Source of the DNA: CAVTWH01 sp963738365
GTDB lineage: Bacteria; Actinomycetota; Actinomycetes; Mycobacteriales; Micromonosporaceae
Assembly: GCA_963738365.1 (NCBI GenBank)
Contig: CAVTWH010000007.1
Location: forward strand, 930,001-994,000
DNA: 64,000 bases
Reading direction: 5' to 3'
A program made the position numbers and the translations under genes. The notes beneath the pieces are model-generated. The model worked only from the letters and a program-made list of their open reading frames with translations. It did not search any database and had not been told where the DNA came from. Shown here piece by piece: positions 8,064-16,894 of this stretch. The number at the start of each line of letters is the position of its first letter. Positions within the stretch are counted from its first letter, which is position 1.

Positions 8064-8942
8064 GTGGCCACCACCACCGAGGTCAGCACCGGGTCCGACG
8101 CCACGTCGGGCCCGGTGCGGCCGTCCACCGCACCCGACCGGGCCGCGCGCATCCGGCCGCGCCGGCGCGCCAGCACCGGCCTGGGCGTCGGCTTCGCCGT
8201 CACCTACCTGAGCATCGTCGTCCTGCTGCCGCTGGCGGTGCTGGTCTACCACGGCACCGGCGGCGGCTGGTCGCGCTTCTGGCACGACGTCACCGCCCCC
8301 GACGCCTGGGCCGCGCTGAAACTCACCGTGCTCGCCTCGCTGCTGGTCGCGCTGATCAACGTGGTGATGGGGACGCTCATCGCCTGGGTGCTGGTGCGCG
8401 ACTCGTTCCCCGGCAAGGCGGTGCTCGACGCGCTCATCGACCTGCCGTTCGCGCTGCCCACCATCGTCGCCGGCCTGGTGCTGCTGGTGCTCTACGGCGA
8501 CAAGAGCCCGCTCGGCCTGCACCTGGCGTACAAGCAGGTCAGCGTGGTGATCGCGCTGCTGTTCGTGACGCTGCCGTTCGTGGTGCGTACCGTCCAGCCG
8601 GTGCTGCTGGAGCTGGACCGGGACGTGGAGCAGGCGGCGTACTCGCTGGGCGCCGGGCCGGCCACCACGTTTCGCCGGATCGTGCTGCCCAACCTCGTCC
8701 CGGCGATGCTCTCCGGCGGCGGCCTGGCCTTCACCCGGGCCATCGCCGAGTACGGCGCGACCAACCTGTTCACCGGCAACATCCCGCTCAAGACCCAGGT
8801 CGCCGCGGTGAACATCTACACCCGCATCGAGAACGACCAGCAGGCCGCCGCCGCGGCGATCTCGGTGGCGCTGCTGGCCATCGCGTTCCTGGTCCTGCTG
8901 GCCCTGGACGCGGTTCAACGCTGGGGGGTGCGCCGTGGCTAA
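8064..8942 (+). CDS. cysT: sulfate ABC transporter permease CysT
   Basis: A 292-residue permease with about six transmembrane segments. The EAA-type cytoplasmic loop that contacts the ATPase is visible as EQAAYSLGAGPATTFRRIVLPNL. It begins 2 bp after the binding-protein stop and overlaps cysW by 8 nt, so the operon is tightly coupled. With CysW it forms the sulfate channel in the membrane. Confidence 0.93.
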   Translation: MATTTEVSTGSDATSGPVRPSTAPDRAARIRPRRRASTGLGVGFAVTYLSIVVLLPLAVLVYHGTGGGWSRFWHDVTAPDAWAALKLTVLASLLVALINVVMGTLIAWVLVRDSFPGKAVLDALIDLPFALPTIVAGLVLLVLYGDKSPLGLHLAYKQVSVVIALLFVTLPFVVRTVQPVLLELDRDVEQAAYSLGAGPATTFRRIVLPNLVPAMLSGGGLAFTRAIAEYGATNLFTGNIPLKTQVAAVNIYTRIENDQQAAAAAISVALLAIAFLVLLALDAVQRWGVRRG

Positions 8943-9723
8943 GTGGACGATGCGGCTGATCGTCATCGCCTACCTCACCCTGCTGCTGGTCATCCCGCTC
9001 GGGTTGATCGGCTACAAGGCGTTCGGCGACGGCCTCGGCCCGGTCTGGACGGCGCTGACCGACGAGGACGCCCTGCACGCCATCCGGGTCACCCTGGTGG
9101 TGTCCTTCTGGACGGTGCTCGCCAACACGATCTTCGGACTGCTCACCGCGCTGCTGCTGGCGCGCCGGGAGTTCCCCGGCAAGCGGGTGCTCAACGCGCT
9201 CATCGACCTGCCGCTGGCGGTCTCCCCGGTGGTCGTCGGCCTGGCGCTGATCCTGATGTACGGCAGCAACACCACCACCGGTAGCTGGCTGGAGCGCAAC
9301 GGGCTGCAGATCATCTTCTCCACCCCCGGCATGGTGCTGGCCACCGTCTTCGTGTCGCTGCCGCTGGTGGTCCGCGCCGTCGAGCCGGTGCTCCGCGAAC
9401 TCGGCCAGGAGCAGGAGCAGGCGGCCCAGACGCTGGGCGCCAACTGGTGGCAGACGTTCCGTCGGATCACCCTGCCCGGGATCCGCTGGGCGCTCGCCTT
9501 CGGCGTGGTGCTCTGCCTGGCCCGGGCGCTGGGGGAGTACGGCGCGGTGGCGGTGGTCTCCGGCCGGTTCGTCGGCGACACCGAGACCCTGACCCTCTTC
9601 GTCGAGGACAGTTACCAGAACTACAACACCGTGGGCGCGTACGCCGGGGCCACCCTGCTCGCGCTGCTCGCCGTGGTGAGCCTGCTGTTGACCAAGCTGC
9701 TGCGCCCCAAGGGGAAGAACTGA
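8935..9723 (+). CDS. cysW: sulfate ABC transporter permease CysW
   Basis: A 262-residue permease with six predicted membrane helices and the EAA loop EQAAQTLGANWWQTFRRITLPG. Conserved CysW features include LPLVVRAVEPVL and ARALGEYGAVAVVSG. The GTG start overlaps cysT by 8 nt and the stop shares one base with the cysA ATG (TGATG). It pairs with CysT to form the transmembrane channel for sulfate or thiosulfate. Confidence 0.93.
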   Translation: MAKWTMRLIVIAYLTLLLVIPLGLIGYKAFGDGLGPVWTALTDEDALHAIRVTLVVSFWTVLANTIFGLLTALLLARREFPGKRVLNALIDLPLAVSPVVVGLALILMYGSNTTTGSWLERNGLQIIFSTPGMVLATVFVSLPLVVRAVEPVLRELGQEQEQAAQTLGANWWQTFRRITLPGIRWALAFGVVLCLARALGEYGAVAVVSGRFVGDTETLTLFVEDSYQNYNTVGAYAGATLLALLAVVSLLLTKLLRPKGKN

Positions 9724-10688
9724 TGGCCATCGAAGTCCGTGCGGTGAACAAGGCGTTCGGCGCCACCCCGGTGCTGCGCGACATCAACGTCGAGATCGCA
9801 TCCGGGTCGCTCACCGCGCTGCTGGGCCCCAGCGGCGGCGGCAAGTCCACCCTGCTGCGGGTGATCGCCGGGCTGGAGCTGCCGGACAGCGGGCAGGTCC
9901 TCATCTCCGGCGAGGACGCCACCCGGCTGGCGCCCCAGCGGCGCAACGTGGGCTTCGTCTTCCAGCACTACGCGGCGTTCCGGCATCTGAGCGTCTACCG
10001 CAACGTGGCGTTCGGGCTGGAGATCCGCAAGCGGCCGAAGGCCGAGATCAAGCGGCGGGTCCAGGAGCTGCTGGAGCTGGTCCACCTGGAGCAGCTGGCC
10101 GACCGGTACCCGGCGCAGCTGTCCGGCGGGCAGCGCCAGCGGATGGCGCTGGCCCGGGCGCTGGCCGTGGAGCCGGAGGTGCTGCTGCTGGACGAGCCGT
10201 TCGGCGCGCTGGACGCGCAGGTGCGCAAGGAGCTGCGTACCTGGCTGCGGCGGCTGCACGACGAGGTACACGTGACCACCGTCTTCGTCACCCACGACCA
10301 GGAGGAGGCGATGGACGTCGCCGATTCGATCGTGGTCCTCGCCGGTGGCGTGGTGGAGCAGGTGGGCCGCCCCGACGAGATCTACGACAACCCGGCGAAC
10401 CCGTTCGTGATGGGCTTCCTCGGCTCGGTCGCCCGGCTGGACGGCCAGCTGGTCCGCCCGCACGACATCGAGGTGCTGCCGGACGCCCGGCCGGGCACGG
10501 TGCCGGCCACCGTGATCCGGGTGGTACGGCTCGGCTTCGAGGTGCGGGTCGAGATGACGGTCGGCGCGGACGAGGTGTTCGCCCAGCTCACCCGGGGCGG
10601 CGCGGCCGACCTGGAGCTGACCCCGGGGGCCACCGTGCACCTGCGCCCGGCGGCGCACGCCCGCACCCTGGCGGCCACCGCCGGCTGA
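9723..10688 (+). CDS. cysA: sulfate ABC transporter ATPase CysA
   Basis: A 321-residue ABC ATPase. Walker A is GPSGGGKST (about 35-43), the Q-loop is FVFQHYAAFRHLSV, the signature is LSGGQRQRMALARAL, Walker B is VLLLDEPFGALD, and the switch His is VTHDQEEAMD. FQHYAAFRHLSV in the Q-loop region is typical of sulfate importers. A C-terminal TOBE-like extension (about 250-321) follows. It powers CysT/CysW and closes the four-gene import operon. Confidence 0.94.
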   Translation: MAIEVRAVNKAFGATPVLRDINVEIASGSLTALLGPSGGGKSTLLRVIAGLELPDSGQVLISGEDATRLAPQRRNVGFVFQHYAAFRHLSVYRNVAFGLEIRKRPKAEIKRRVQELLELVHLEQLADRYPAQLSGGQRQRMALARALAVEPEVLLLDEPFGALDAQVRKELRTWLRRLHDEVHVTTVFVTHDQEEAMDVADSIVVLAGGVVEQVGRPDEIYDNPANPFVMGFLGSVARLDGQLVRPHDIEVLPDARPGTVPATVIRVVRLGFEVRVEMTVGADEVFAQLTRGGAADLELTPGATVHLRPAAHARTLAATAG

Positions 10689-10763
10689 GCCCGCCGGCTG
10701 CCCCTGGTGCCGGTCCCGCAGGAGTGGCTACCCTGCCTCTACCCGGCGGAATGGAGCGCGCAG

Positions 10764-10979
10764 ATGACCGAGTACATCGCCACCGGCGAGGTGGACGTGG
10801 ACGGCGACGGCACACCCGACGTGGTCGACGTCTACGCCGAGGGCGCCGACCTGGTCTACGTGGCCGACACCGACGGTGACGGGGTGGCCGACGTGGAGCT
10901 GCTCGACGCCGGCAGCGACGGCAGTATCGACGGGGTCTACCTGGTGGACGACGGCAACGGCGACGAGCCGGAGGAGTGA
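10764..10979 (+). CDS. small acidic protein with DxDGDG repeats
   Basis: A 71-residue, strongly acidic protein. It contains repeated calcium-loop-like segments: DVDGDGTPDVVD, DTDGDGVADVEL and DAGSDGSIDGV, with about 24-residue spacing, resembling thrombospondin type 3 or dockerin-like EF loops. There is no signal peptide or membrane segment. The ATG at 10764 is used because GGAG lies about 9 nt upstream. The function is not known; divalent metal binding is inferred from the repeats only. Confidence 0.6.
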   Translation: MTEYIATGEVDVDGDGTPDVVDVYAEGADLVYVADTDGDGVADVELLDAGSDGSIDGVYLVDDGNGDEPEE

Positions 10980-10983
10980 CGGC

Positions 10984-11565
10984 TCACTCCGCGCGCCGCT
11001 GCAGCGGCAGGTAGCGGCCGGCGCCGGTGACCCGGCCGACTCCGGCGGTGCGCTGCGCCTCCGGCCGCCCGGGCGCGTCCAGCCAGCCCGGCAGCAGGTA
11101 CGCCCCGGGGCCGCGCTGGCCGCCGGGGCCGGTCCGGGCGGAGACGTTGTGCGTACCCAGCGGCCGGTTGCACGCGGCGCACACCAGCAGCGCCTCGGTG
11201 GCCTGCCCGCACTCGCGGTGCACGATGGTCACCGGCGGCCCGCTGCCGTCGCCGGCCCACCGGTCCCCCCAGCGCAGCAGCGCCAGCAGTACCGGCAGCA
11301 GCTCGGCGCCCGCCTCGGTGAGCTGGTAGCGGTGTCGCAGCGGCCGGGTCTGGTACGGCTGCCGGCTCACCAGGCCGCCCTCGACCAGCGTGTTGAGCCG
11401 GTCGGTCAGCACGTTGGTGGCCACCCCCAGGTCGCGCTGGATCTCGTCGAAGCGGGTCAGCCCGAAGGTGATGTCACGCAGGATCAGCGGGGTCCACGGT
11501 TCGCCGACGACGGCCAGCGTACGGGCGATCGAGCAGGGCATGGCGGTGAAGTCGGTCCGCTGCAT
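10984..11565 (-). CDS. HxlR family transcriptional regulator
   Basis: A 193-residue winged-helix regulator of the HxlR (MarR-related) group: CSIARTLAVVGEPWTPLILRDITFG, then FDEIQRDLGVATNVLTDRLNTLVEGGLV and the wing. The C-terminal extension carries H-x-ECG and CAACNRPL, a four-ligand pattern seen in extended HxlR proteins that may bind a metal. It converges on the small acidic gene with only 4 bp between stops. Targets are unknown. Confidence 0.85.
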   Translation of the reverse strand: MQRTDFTAMPCSIARTLAVVGEPWTPLILRDITFGLTRFDEIQRDLGVATNVLTDRLNTLVEGGLVSRQPYQTRPLRHRYQLTEAGAELLPVLLALLRWGDRWAGDGSGPPVTIVHRECGQATEALLVCAACNRPLGTHNVSARTGPGGQRGPGAYLLPGWLDAPGRPEAQRTAGVGRVTGAGRYLPLQRRAE

Positions 11566-11629
11566 CTGTGCAGCGTAGGCGCTTGCCAGGGGCGTGGCAC
11601 CCGGACGGACGGCCGGTTGTCACCGGCCC

Positions 11630-12013
11630 TCAGGCGCGCCGCTTGCCGTCCGGTACGAACAGGTTGAGCAGCCAGCTCACCACACCGATGACGATGGCTC
11701 CCCAGAACGCCGACCAGAAGCCGTCGACGTGGAACGGCACGTTCAACTTGTCGCACACCCAGCTCGCCAGCTCCAGCAGCAGCGCGTTGACCACCAGCGC
11801 GAACAGCCCGAGGGTGAGCACGTAGAGCGGGCAGCCGAGGATGTGGATCACCGGCTTGAGGAAAGCGTTGATGACGCCGATGACCAGCGCGGCGATCACC
11901 AGTACGGCGACGTTGCGGCCGGTGGTGCTGGCGTCCAGGTGGATGCCGTCCACCAGGGCCGCCGCCACCCAGATGGCCACGGCCGTCACGATCGTCCGGA
12001 TGACGAAACCCAT
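11630..12013 (-). CDS. phage holin family 4-TM membrane protein
   Basis: A 127-residue protein with four hydrophobic segments and conserved ALVIGVINAFLKPVIHILGCPL, characteristic of the family annotated as phage holin superfamily IV/DUF360-like. Despite the name these are chromosomal housekeeping membrane proteins in actinobacteria, and no phage genes are near. The ATG at 12013 is chosen because homologous proteins begin shortly before the first helix. Function unknown. Confidence 0.8.
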   Translation of the reverse strand: MGFVIRTIVTAVAIWVAAALVDGIHLDASTTGRNVAVLVIAALVIGVINAFLKPVIHILGCPLYVLTLGLFALVVNALLLELASWVCDKLNVPFHVDGFWSAFWGAIVIGVVSWLLNLFVPDGKRRA

Positions 12014-12065
12014 CGGCCCATCGTCGCGTACCGGCCGGCGGCGCCGGGGCGGATACCCTGAACTG

Positions 12066-12404
12066 GTGTCCGGTGCCCGCTTCACCCGTACCCGCGAGGA
12101 CTTCGCGTGTGGCAACTGCGGGGCCGCGGTACGCGGCAACGGGTACACCAACCACTGCCCGCGCTGCCTGTGGTCCCGGCACGTGGACGTCGACCCGGGG
12201 GACCGGGCGGCCGACTGCGGGGCGCTGATGCGCCCGGTCGGGGTGCTCTTCGAGGGCGGTGAGCACGTGCTGCTGCACGAGTGCCAGCGCTGCGGCCACC
12301 GGCGACGCAACCGCGCGGCCCGGGCCGACGACCGGGCCGCCCTGGCCGCCCTGTTCGGCGCACCCGTCCCCGACCCGCAGGCCAGGCCGCGCGGCCGGCG
12401 CTGA
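12066..12404 (+). CDS. RNHCP domain protein
   Basis: A 112-residue protein with the RNHCP-type signature: FACGNCGAAV, TNHCPRCLWSRHVD, DCGALMRPVGV and HECQRCGHRRRNR. The four CxxC/HxxC pairs suggest two zinc sites. The classical RNHCP string reads TNHCP here. Basic C-terminus. The family is uncharacterised; nucleic acid binding is a guess from composition. Its stop codon lies inside the first unit of a 17-bp tandem repeat. The GTG start is inferred. Confidence 0.8.
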   Translation: MSGARFTRTREDFACGNCGAAVRGNGYTNHCPRCLWSRHVDVDPGDRAADCGALMRPVGVLFEGGEHVLLHECQRCGHRRRNRAARADDRAALAALFGAPVPDPQARPRGRR

Positions 12405-12485
12405 CCACCCGACCGCGCTGACCACCCGACCGCGCTGACCACCCGACCGCGCTGACCACCCGACCGCGCTGACCACCCGACCGTG
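12401..12485. repeat. five tandem copies of a 17-bp unit
   Basis: The unit CTGACCACCCGACCGCG is repeated five times head to tail; copies 1-4 are identical and copy 5 has one change. The stop codon of the RNHCP gene is formed by the first unit, so the array appears to have grown from the end of that gene. 17 is not a multiple of 3, so it does not encode a repeat peptide. Confidence 0.95.
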
Positions 12486-12606
12486 CTGAGGATGGGACAG
12501 GGCGGGCATGCGACGGCGCGGGTCGGGTCCGCGGGTTTCCGCGAATCCGACCCGCGCCGTCGGGGCGGTCGGTGCCGGCGCTGCGGTCAGCGCGCCGCGC
12601 CGGTGG

Positions 12607-13224
12607 CTACCAGCGCTCGATCCCGCTGACGTGGTTGTTCAGCCAGGTGTGCAGCTTGGCGACCTCGTCGGTGTCGCTGTTCAGCCAGGACAGGTCGCCC
12701 TGGATGGCCAGCACGCCGAGGACCACGGCGGCGGCCGAGCAGGCCACGCCCACGAAGGCGGCGCCGTGCCCGGTGACGCCGCGCCGGCTGGCGCGGACCA
12801 GGCCGGTGAGCGAGATCAGCCCACCGAGCACGCCGAGTGCCACGCCGACCGGGGCGAGCAGGCCGGTGAGCGTGGCGCCCAGCGCCACGACGCCCACGAC
12901 CAGGCCGACCACGGCGGAGACGCTGCTGTGCGCCCAGCGCGGACGCTCCTCGACCACGGCCTCGGTGTCCGGCTCGGTGACCGGCTCCACCGGGCGCCGC
13001 TCGACGGTCCGGTCCACGACGGTGCGGTCGGCCACCGGCTCGGTGACGGTGCGGTCTGCTGTCACCGGTTCGGTGACGGTGCGCTCTTCGACCACGGGGC
13101 GCCCGGACGGTGTGTCGGCCACCCGCTCGGTGACCACGCGGCCGTCGGCGTCGTGCTCCTCCACCAGCCGTTCCCCATCTGTCGGGGCGGTGGTGCGGTT
13201 GCGGTGCAGAACATTGGCGAACAT
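12607..13224 (-). CDS. membrane protein with Val/Thr/Glu-Pro repeat N-terminus
   Basis: A 205-residue protein in two halves. Residues 1-95 are hydrophilic with degenerate repeats of the type V-x-E-R-T-V-T-E-P-V. Residues 100-175 hold about three hydrophobic helices rich in Gly, Ala and Val. The C-terminus (GDLSWLNSDTDEVAKLHTWLNNHVSG) is soluble. The repeat region resembles the extended arms seen in actinobacterial membrane proteins of unknown role. No recognised domain and no operon partner. Confidence 0.65.
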   Translation of the reverse strand: MFANVLHRNRTTAPTDGERLVEEHDADGRVVTERVADTPSGRPVVEERTVTEPVTADRTVTEPVADRTVVDRTVERRPVEPVTEPDTEAVVEERPRWAHSSVSAVVGLVVGVVALGATLTGLLAPVGVALGVLGGLISLTGLVRASRRGVTGHGAAFVGVACSAAAVVLGVLAIQGDLSWLNSDTDEVAKLHTWLNNHVSGIERW

Positions 13225-13299
13225 CGCATACCTCCGGGTTGTCCTCGACAGGGACCTACCCAGCCGGCGTGATCGCTACACGCTCCCCGGATGCCGTGC

Positions 13300-14034
13300 T
13301 CAGCCGACGAACAGCCAGGCGGCGTCGAGGTAGCCGTGGAACTGGTCGTTGCCGGGCTCGGTGCCCTTGCCGCCGAGCCGCACCGGGTCGTCGTTGGCGA
13401 CGGCCAGGTCGGCCGGGACGGCGAGCCAGGCCAGCGGCGCCTGGTCCACCACGATGACCAGCACCGCTCCGGCGCGCTGGCACTCGACCGCGTGCCAGCC
13501 GCCGTCGGCGATGCTCACCGGTGCCACCAGCCGCCAGATGCGGTGTGGCGCCCCGCCGGCCAGCACGCAACTGGGCTGTCCGGCGGCCCCGTCCACCTGC
13601 AGCTTCCACTGGCTGCCGCGGTCGGCGTACCCCTTCTGGATGATGTTCTCGCCGTTGTCGGTCTGGCCCGGCGGCAGCGCGAGCACCGCACCCCAGCGGG
13701 CCGGCCGGCTGCCGGGGTTGTGCGCCGGGTTGACGCCGGCTTCCAGGACGGCCCGCGGGCAGCGGGTCGGTGCGGCCGGACACAGCGCCGGGAAGGCCAC
13801 GGCGGTGCGACCCAGGACCGTGCCGATGCCGACCCCGCCGCCGCCCGCCGCGGTCAGGTGCAGCGGATCCCCGGTGGCGGAGCCGTCCCACAGCGCGTTC
13901 GGCGCGTCCACCGGGTACCAGGCGGCGGGCAGTTCGGCCGGGCTGGCGACGGCCGTCCCGGGGGACCCGGCCAGCAGCGCGGCGCCGGCCAGGCCGACCG
14001 CGCTCAGGCAGCGCAGCAACCCCATCAACCTCAT
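13300..14034 (-). CDS. secreted LamG/concanavalin-like protein
   Basis: About 244 residues with a Sec signal peptide (LSAVGLAGAALLAGSPGTAVAS). The body reads as a jelly-roll LamG-type fold: DGSATGDPLHLTAAGG, NIIQKGYADRGSQWKLQVDG, GGWHAVECQRAGAVLVIVVDQ and FHGYLDAAWLFVG. Such domains bind carbohydrates or cell-surface ligands. Starts at 14034, 14025 or 14079 are all possible; 14034 follows an AT-rich promoter-like stretch (TATGCT) with almost no leader. Ligand unknown. Confidence 0.7.
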   Translation of the reverse strand: MRLMGLLRCLSAVGLAGAALLAGSPGTAVASPAELPAAWYPVDAPNALWDGSATGDPLHLTAAGGGGVGIGTVLGRTAVAFPALCPAAPTRCPRAVLEAGVNPAHNPGSRPARWGAVLALPPGQTDNGENIIQKGYADRGSQWKLQVDGAAGQPSCVLAGGAPHRIWRLVAPVSIADGGWHAVECQRAGAVLVIVVDQAPLAWLAVPADLAVANDDPVRLGGKGTEPGNDQFHGYLDAAWLFVG

Positions 14035-14106
14035 GGAACACACATAGCATACGATTAACGAACTAAACGTCGGTTTCATGTCTGGTCCCACAGCGCAACA
14101 CCGCGG

Positions 14107-14171
14107 TTGACAGGGCGTAGGGGGTAGCCGACGCTGTTGCGTATCTTCCGACCTGTTCTGCGATACGCAAC
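14107..14171 (+). promoter_or_regulatory. promoter and inverted-repeat operator of the Rieske operon
   Basis: TTGACA (14107-14112) is followed 17 bp later by a weak -10 and then GTTGCGTATC (14136-14145), whose exact reverse complement GATACGCAAC lies at 14162-14171. The repeat straddles the expected transcription start. The same layout (TTGACA, 17 bp, -10, GTTGC) occurs upstream of the dimethylglycine oxidase operon, so both are probably controlled together. The IclR gene nearby is the obvious candidate binder (inference). Confidence 0.6.
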
Positions 14172-14183
14172 GAAGGGCCTGGG

Positions 14184-14531
14184 ATGACCCCCACCGAACC
14201 CGCAGCCGGACCTGTCGCCGCCATCCCGCTGGACAAGCTGCCACCGGGCAGCGCACGGCGGCTGCCGGTCGACCCGCCGGTCAGCCTGTTCCACACCGAG
14301 GGCGGCGAGTTCTACGCCATCGACGACACCTGTACCCACCAGGACGCCTCGCTCGCCGATGGCTGGCTGGACGGCTGCCTGGTCGAGTGCCCGCTGCACA
14401 GCTCCCGCTTCGACCTGCGCAGCGGAGCCGTGGACGGGCCGCCGGCCCGCCGCCCGGTGCGCACCCATCCGGTGCTGATCCGCGACGGCATGGTCCTCGT
14501 GCAGCTGCCCGTCGCCCAGCCGGCGCCGTGA
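14184..14531 (+). CDS. Rieske [2Fe-2S] ferredoxin
   Basis: A 115-residue soluble Rieske ferredoxin. The cluster ligands are visible as CTHQDASLAD and CPLHSSRFDLRSG (CxH and CxxH motifs, near residues 53-75). It carries electrons from the FAD reductase encoded just downstream to the Rieske oxygenase after it. GAAGGG precedes the ATG. The GTG of the reductase overlaps its stop by 4 nt, so the three components should be made together. Confidence 0.9.
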   Translation: MTPTEPAAGPVAAIPLDKLPPGSARRLPVDPPVSLFHTEGGEFYAIDDTCTHQDASLADGWLDGCLVECPLHSSRFDLRSGAVDGPPARRPVRTHPVLIRDGMVLVQLPVAQPAP

Positions 14532-15736
14532 GCGCGCCACTGCGGACGGTCGTCATCGTCGGGGCCGGCCTGGCCGGGCTGTCCGCCGCCCGGGCGCTGC
14601 GGGCGCAGGGCTTCATCGGGCAACTGACCATCGTGGGCGCCGAGGCGTACCGGCCCTACGACCGGCCGCCGCTGTCCAAGGCGTTCCTCGGCGGCCGGTG
14701 CGACGAGGCGTCGCTGGCCCTGGAGGACCCCGCCGAGCAGTTGGGCGCCCGGTTCCTGCTGCGCCGCCGCGCGGTCGGGCTGGACCGTCGGGAGCGCGCC
14801 GTACTGCTCGACGACGGCACCGCCGTCCGGGCGCACGGCGTGGTCATCGCCAGCGGCGCCGCCGCCCGCCGGCTGCCCGGCGCACCGCCCGGGGTACACG
14901 CGCTGCGCACCCTGGACGACGCCTGGGCGCTGCGGGCCGACCTGGTCCTCGCCGAGCAGGTCGCCGTTGTCGGCGCCGGCTTCGTCGGTCTGGAGGTGGC
15001 CGCCACGCTGCGCGGCCTCGGCCTGCCGGTCACGGTGCTGGAGGCCGGGCCGGCGCCGCTGGCCACCGTGCTGGGCGCCGCCGTGGGGGCGGCCATCGCC
15101 CGGCGCCACCGCGCGCAGGGCGTCGACCTGCGCTGCGGGGTCGGCGTGGCCGGCTTCGAGATCGGCCCGCACGGGCGGGTCATCGGGGTACACGCAACGG
15201 ACGGCTGCCTGATCCCCGCCGAGGTCGTGGTGGCCGGTGTGGGCGCCCGGCCGGACACCGGCTGGCTGGCCGGTACCGGCCTGGACGGACCCGGCGGGGT
15301 GCCGTGCGACGCCGAGGGCGCCACCGGCGCGCCCGGCGTGGTGGCCGTCGGCGACTGCGCCGCCTGGTACGACCCGCGGCTGGGGCGTACCCACCGGGTG
15401 GAGCACTGGAGCGCGGCGCTGGAGCGGCCGGCCCGCGCGGCGGCCACCCTGCTCGGCACCGACCCGGCCACCCTGCGCCCGGCCCGCGCCCCGTACTTCT
15501 GGTCCGACCAGTACGACGCCCGGCTCCAGTTCGCCGGCCACGCCGCACCCGGCGACGAGCTGACGGTGGAGGACGGCGCGCTGGACGCCGACGGGTTCCT
15601 CGCCGTCTACCGCCGGGCCGGCGAGCCGGTGGGCGTGGTGGCGGTGGACCGGCCGGGCCCGTTCGCCCGCTGGCGCCGGACGTTGGACAGCGCGGTGGCG
15701 CCCGTACCCCCACAGGACACCGGGAGGCACCGATGA
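14528..15736 (+). CDS. FAD-dependent ferredoxin reductase
   Basis: A 402-residue reductase of the BphA4/RhodocoxinR type. The N-terminal FAD fold has VVIVGAGLAGLSAARAL, followed by YDRPPLSKAFL typical of this family; a second GxGxxG (VAVVGAGFVGLEVAATL, about residue 145) binds NAD(P)H; the second FAD motif is GVVAVGDCAAW. It transfers electrons from NAD(P)H to the Rieske ferredoxin upstream. Its stop overlaps the oxygenase ATG (ATGA). No frameshift is seen in this gene. Confidence 0.9.
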   Translation: MSAPLRTVVIVGAGLAGLSAARALRAQGFIGQLTIVGAEAYRPYDRPPLSKAFLGGRCDEASLALEDPAEQLGARFLLRRRAVGLDRRERAVLLDDGTAVRAHGVVIASGAAARRLPGAPPGVHALRTLDDAWALRADLVLAEQVAVVGAGFVGLEVAATLRGLGLPVTVLEAGPAPLATVLGAAVGAAIARRHRAQGVDLRCGVGVAGFEIGPHGRVIGVHATDGCLIPAEVVVAGVGARPDTGWLAGTGLDGPGGVPCDAEGATGAPGVVAVGDCAAWYDPRLGRTHRVEHWSAALERPARAAATLLGTDPATLRPARAPYFWSDQYDARLQFAGHAAPGDELTVEDGALDADGFLAVYRRAGEPVGVVAVDRPGPFARWRRTLDSAVAPVPPQDTGRHR

Positions 15737-16894
15737 CCGCCACCGCACCGGCCAGCCTGCACCGCACCCTGCCGGGCAGCCGCTACACCGATCCCGGCGA
15801 GTTCGCCCGGGAGCAGCGGGACATCTTCGAGCGGCTGTGGTTCTGCGTCTGCCGGGCCGCCGACCTGCCCCAGCCGGGCGCCTTCCGGACCGCCCAGGTG
15901 GGGCGGGAGAGCGTGCTGCTGGCCCGCGGCCGGGGCGGCGGCGTGCGCGGCTTCCTCAACGTCTGCCGGCACCGGGGCGCCCGACTGTGCACAGTGGACA
16001 CCGGCCAGCTGCACCGCGCCATCCGGTGCGGTTACCACGCCTGGACCTACGACCTCGATGGCGCGCTCATCGCCGCCCCCAACCTGGCCGACATGCCCGA
16101 CCTCGACAGGCCGCCTTCGGGCTGTACCCGGTGCACGTGCGGGAATGGCTGGGCTACGTCTGGGTGTGCCTGGCCGACGAGCCGCCCTCCTTCGCGGAGA
16201 CCGTGCAGGGTGCCGTGGTCACCCGGCTCGGCGACCTGGACTCCATCGACCACTACGACATGGCCAACCTGGCGCTGGCCGAGCGGATCCGCTACGACGT
16301 GCGGGCCAACTGGAAGCTCATCGTCGAGAACTTCATGGAGTGCTACCACTGCGCCACCATCCACCCGGAGCTGGTCGAGGTGCTGCCCGAGTTCGCCCGG
16401 GGCTACGCCGCGCAGTACTACGTCGGGCACGGCGCGGCGTTCGGCGAGCAGATCCAGGGCTTCACCGTGGACGGCTCGCCGGGGCTGGCCCGGATCCCCA
16501 CCCTCGCGCCCGGAACAGGACCGGCGCTACTTCGCGGTGACCATCCGACCCCAGGTGTTCATCAACCTGGTACCCGACCACGTGATCATCCAGCGCATGT
16601 TCCCGCTCGCCGCCGACCGCACCGTCGTCGAGTGCGACTGGCTGTTCCTGCCCGACGTGGTTGCCCAGGGCGCGACGTGCGCCCGCTCGGTCGAGCTGTT
16701 CGACCGGGTCAACCGGCAGGACTTCGAGGCCTGCGAGCGGAGCCAGCCGGCGATGGCCTCCCGCGGCTACGCCGCACGGCGGCGTGCTGGTGCCGAGCGA
16801 GCACCACATCGGCGACTTCCACCGCTGGGTGGACGCCGCCCTGGCGGCCGGCGCGGCCGCCCGGGTCAGCCCAGGAAACCCAACTGGTGACTGA
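15733..16894 (+). pseudogene. Rieske oxygenase alpha subunit, glycine betaine monooxygenase-like (frameshifted)
   Basis: Read across three frame changes (near 16110, 16505 and 16775) this is a full-length aromatic-ring-hydroxylase-type alpha subunit of about 385 residues. The Rieske ligands are CRHRGARLC ... CGYHAW; the mononuclear iron region is NFMECYHCATIHPEL. The latter block and the locus content (betaine uptake, dimethylglycine and sarcosine oxidation) point to demethylation of glycine betaine to dimethylglycine and formaldehyde. Specificity is inferred. Each shift is one or two bases and no domain is lost, so sequence error is as likely as a true pseudogene. Its end overlaps the IclR gene tail to tail. 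Confidence 0.75.

Noticed and set aside
11630..12013. Prophage remnant because of the holin-family name
   Set aside because: This family is a normal chromosomal membrane protein in actinobacteria and no other phage gene is near.
12401..12485. CRISPR-like array
   Set aside because: The 17-bp units are directly adjacent without spacers and there are no cas genes.
16100..16120. Programmed ribosomal frameshifting in the Rieske oxygenase and other broken genes
   Set aside because: No slippery heptamer or following pseudoknot is seen, and there are several shifts of both directions per gene.
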